From Nitrospinota bacterium (GTDB lineage: Bacteria; UBA8248; JACPRG01), in NCBI GenBank assembly GCA_030740135.1, contig JASLXW010000037.1:1-15179 (forward strand): DNA of 15,179 nucleotides, written 5' to 3'. A program made the position numbers and the translations under genes. Below the pieces are notes generated by a model that worked only from the letters and a program-made list of their open reading frames with translations, made no database searches and was not told the origin of the DNA. Shown one piece after another: positions 14,527 through 15,179 of this stretch. How positions within the stretch are numbered: position 1 is the stretch's first letter; every line of letters starts with the position of its first letter.

Positions 14527-15179
14527 ATGAAACCGAAACGAATCAAGTCCGGCGCGCCGCAGCCGCTCGCCAACTACACCGAAGCGTCCCGCATCGGAGA
14601 TTTCGTGTTCGCGGCCGGACAATTGGGTAGCGACTTCAAGACAGGCATTCCGCCGGAAGCGAAGGTGGATCCCGCTTTTCCTTACTACGGGTCCGACATC
14701 AAGCGTCAGGCCGACTTTATCCTGAAAAACCTGGCCAAGACCTTCAAGGCGGCGGGGACATCTCTCGACAACGTCGTCAAGGCGCAGGTCTTCATGATGG
14801 ATCTCAAGGATTTCAACGCGTTCGATGAAGTCTGGAAACAGCACTTCAAGACGCCCCCTCCCCGGACGACCGTTGGGACGACGGGTCTTCTGGTCAAGGA
14901 CACCCTGGTCGAGATCGACCTCATCGCTTATGTCCCCAAGAAGGGGTTGAAAGCGAAGGCCGTCAAGTCGGGCGCGCCGCAGCCGCTGGCCAATTACACC
15001 GAGGCCGTCCGGGTGGGAGATTTGGTCTTCGCGGCCGGACAGCTCGCCAGTGACTTCAAGACCGGTATTGCGCCGGAAGCGAAGGTGGATCCCGCTTTCC
15101 CCTACTACGGGTCCGACATCAAGCGTCAGGCCGACTTCATCCTGAAAAACCTGGCCAAGACCTTCAAGGCGGCGGGGAC
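14527..15179 (+). CDS. Tandem RidA-domain protein, 3' end beyond the window
   Basis: Open from ATG 14527 to the edge with no stop, 217 codons seen. GGAGA at 14516-14520 lies six bases upstream of the ATG. Domain 1 runs from about residue 7 (KSGAPQPLANYTEASRIGDF) to about 140 and keeps the RidA Arg as Arg113 (TPPPRTTV). After the linker VPKKGLKAKAV a second domain starts with the same KSGAPQPLANYTEA and follows domain 1 almost residue for residue: I count 5 differences in the 71 residues visible. No signal peptide is evident. It lies 66 nt after the triple-RidA gene on the same strand, so the two are probably co-transcribed. More domains may follow outside the window. The near-identity of the two domains contrasts with the diverged domains of the preceding gene. 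Confidence 0.88.
   Translation, partial: MKPKRIKSGAPQPLANYTEASRIGDFVFAAGQLGSDFKTGIPPEAKVDPAFPYYGSDIKRQADFILKNLAKTFKAAGTSLDNVVKAQVFMMDLKDFNAFDEVWKQHFKTPPPRTTVGTTGLLVKDTLVEIDLIAYVPKKGLKAKAVKSGAPQPLANYTEAVRVGDLVFAAGQLASDFKTGIAPEAKVDPAFPYYGSDIKRQADFILKNLAKTFKAAG
14545..15179 (+). repeat. Recent tandem direct repeat with a 420-nt period inside the second RidA gene
   Basis: The unit starting at 14545 recurs from 14965, exactly 420 nt (140 codons) later, and is cut by the window edge. By hand I count 24 mismatches in the 215 aligned bases, most of them in the first 100; the last 109 bases have only three. The period keeps the frame and spans one RidA domain plus linker. Confidence 0.85.

Noticed and set aside
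14545..15179. CRISPR or short tandem repeat array
   Set aside because: The repeat unit is a 420-nt coding domain in frame, with no short spacers.

Overview
The window is GC-rich bacterial chromosomal DNA. It has several TTG/GTG starts, ordinary Shine-Dalgarno sites and a few sigma70-like promoters. A split-subunit proton-translocating transhydrogenase, a UbiD decarboxylase, membrane-anchored sulfatase-fold enzymes and multi-domain RidA proteins suggest an uncultivated environmental bacterium, perhaps Desulfobacterota-like or a related candidate phylum. No taxon can be fixed from this window. I see no rRNA, tRNA, CRISPR array or phage genes.

Left part (1-2134, + strand): a phosphonate-type ABC importer in the order PhnD-PhnC-PhnE. 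All three genes carry visible damage. PhnD has lost or scrambled its N-terminal half, PhnC lacks the stretch holding the H-loop histidine, and PhnE has an in-frame TAG inside its first membrane helix. This looks like a decaying operon or a badly assembled region. A convergent SDR oxidoreductase (2150-2947, - strand) follows.

Middle (3071-10515, + strand): a promoter and an 11-G tract lead into a membrane-anchored alkaline-phosphatase-superfamily enzyme that has Thr where sulfatases have formylglycine. Its gene ends in a convincing intrinsic terminator. Next come a UbiD-family prFMN decarboxylase and a YjbQ/UPF0047 protein, then a compact pntAA-pntAB-pntB operon for the NAD(P) transhydrogenase.

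Scar (10516-11806): a gene-poor stretch of about 1.3 kb holds the terminal piece of an IS3-family element and the first part of a membrane-anchored formylglycine-generating-enzyme-like gene, both on the - strand and both broken. This is a site of insertion and deletion.

Right part (11807 to the end, + strand): an M20 metallopeptidase, then a gene encoding three fused RidA (YjgF) domains. After it comes a second RidA gene that runs off the window and already contains two domains as a recent, nearly identical 420-nt tandem duplication. At least five RidA domains thus lie in under 2 kb beside a putative amidohydrolase. This array of single-chain RidA multimers is the most unusual thing in the window. 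One domain has lost the catalytic arginine. A role in reactive imine/enamine handling or in breakdown of an N-acyl compound is inference only.
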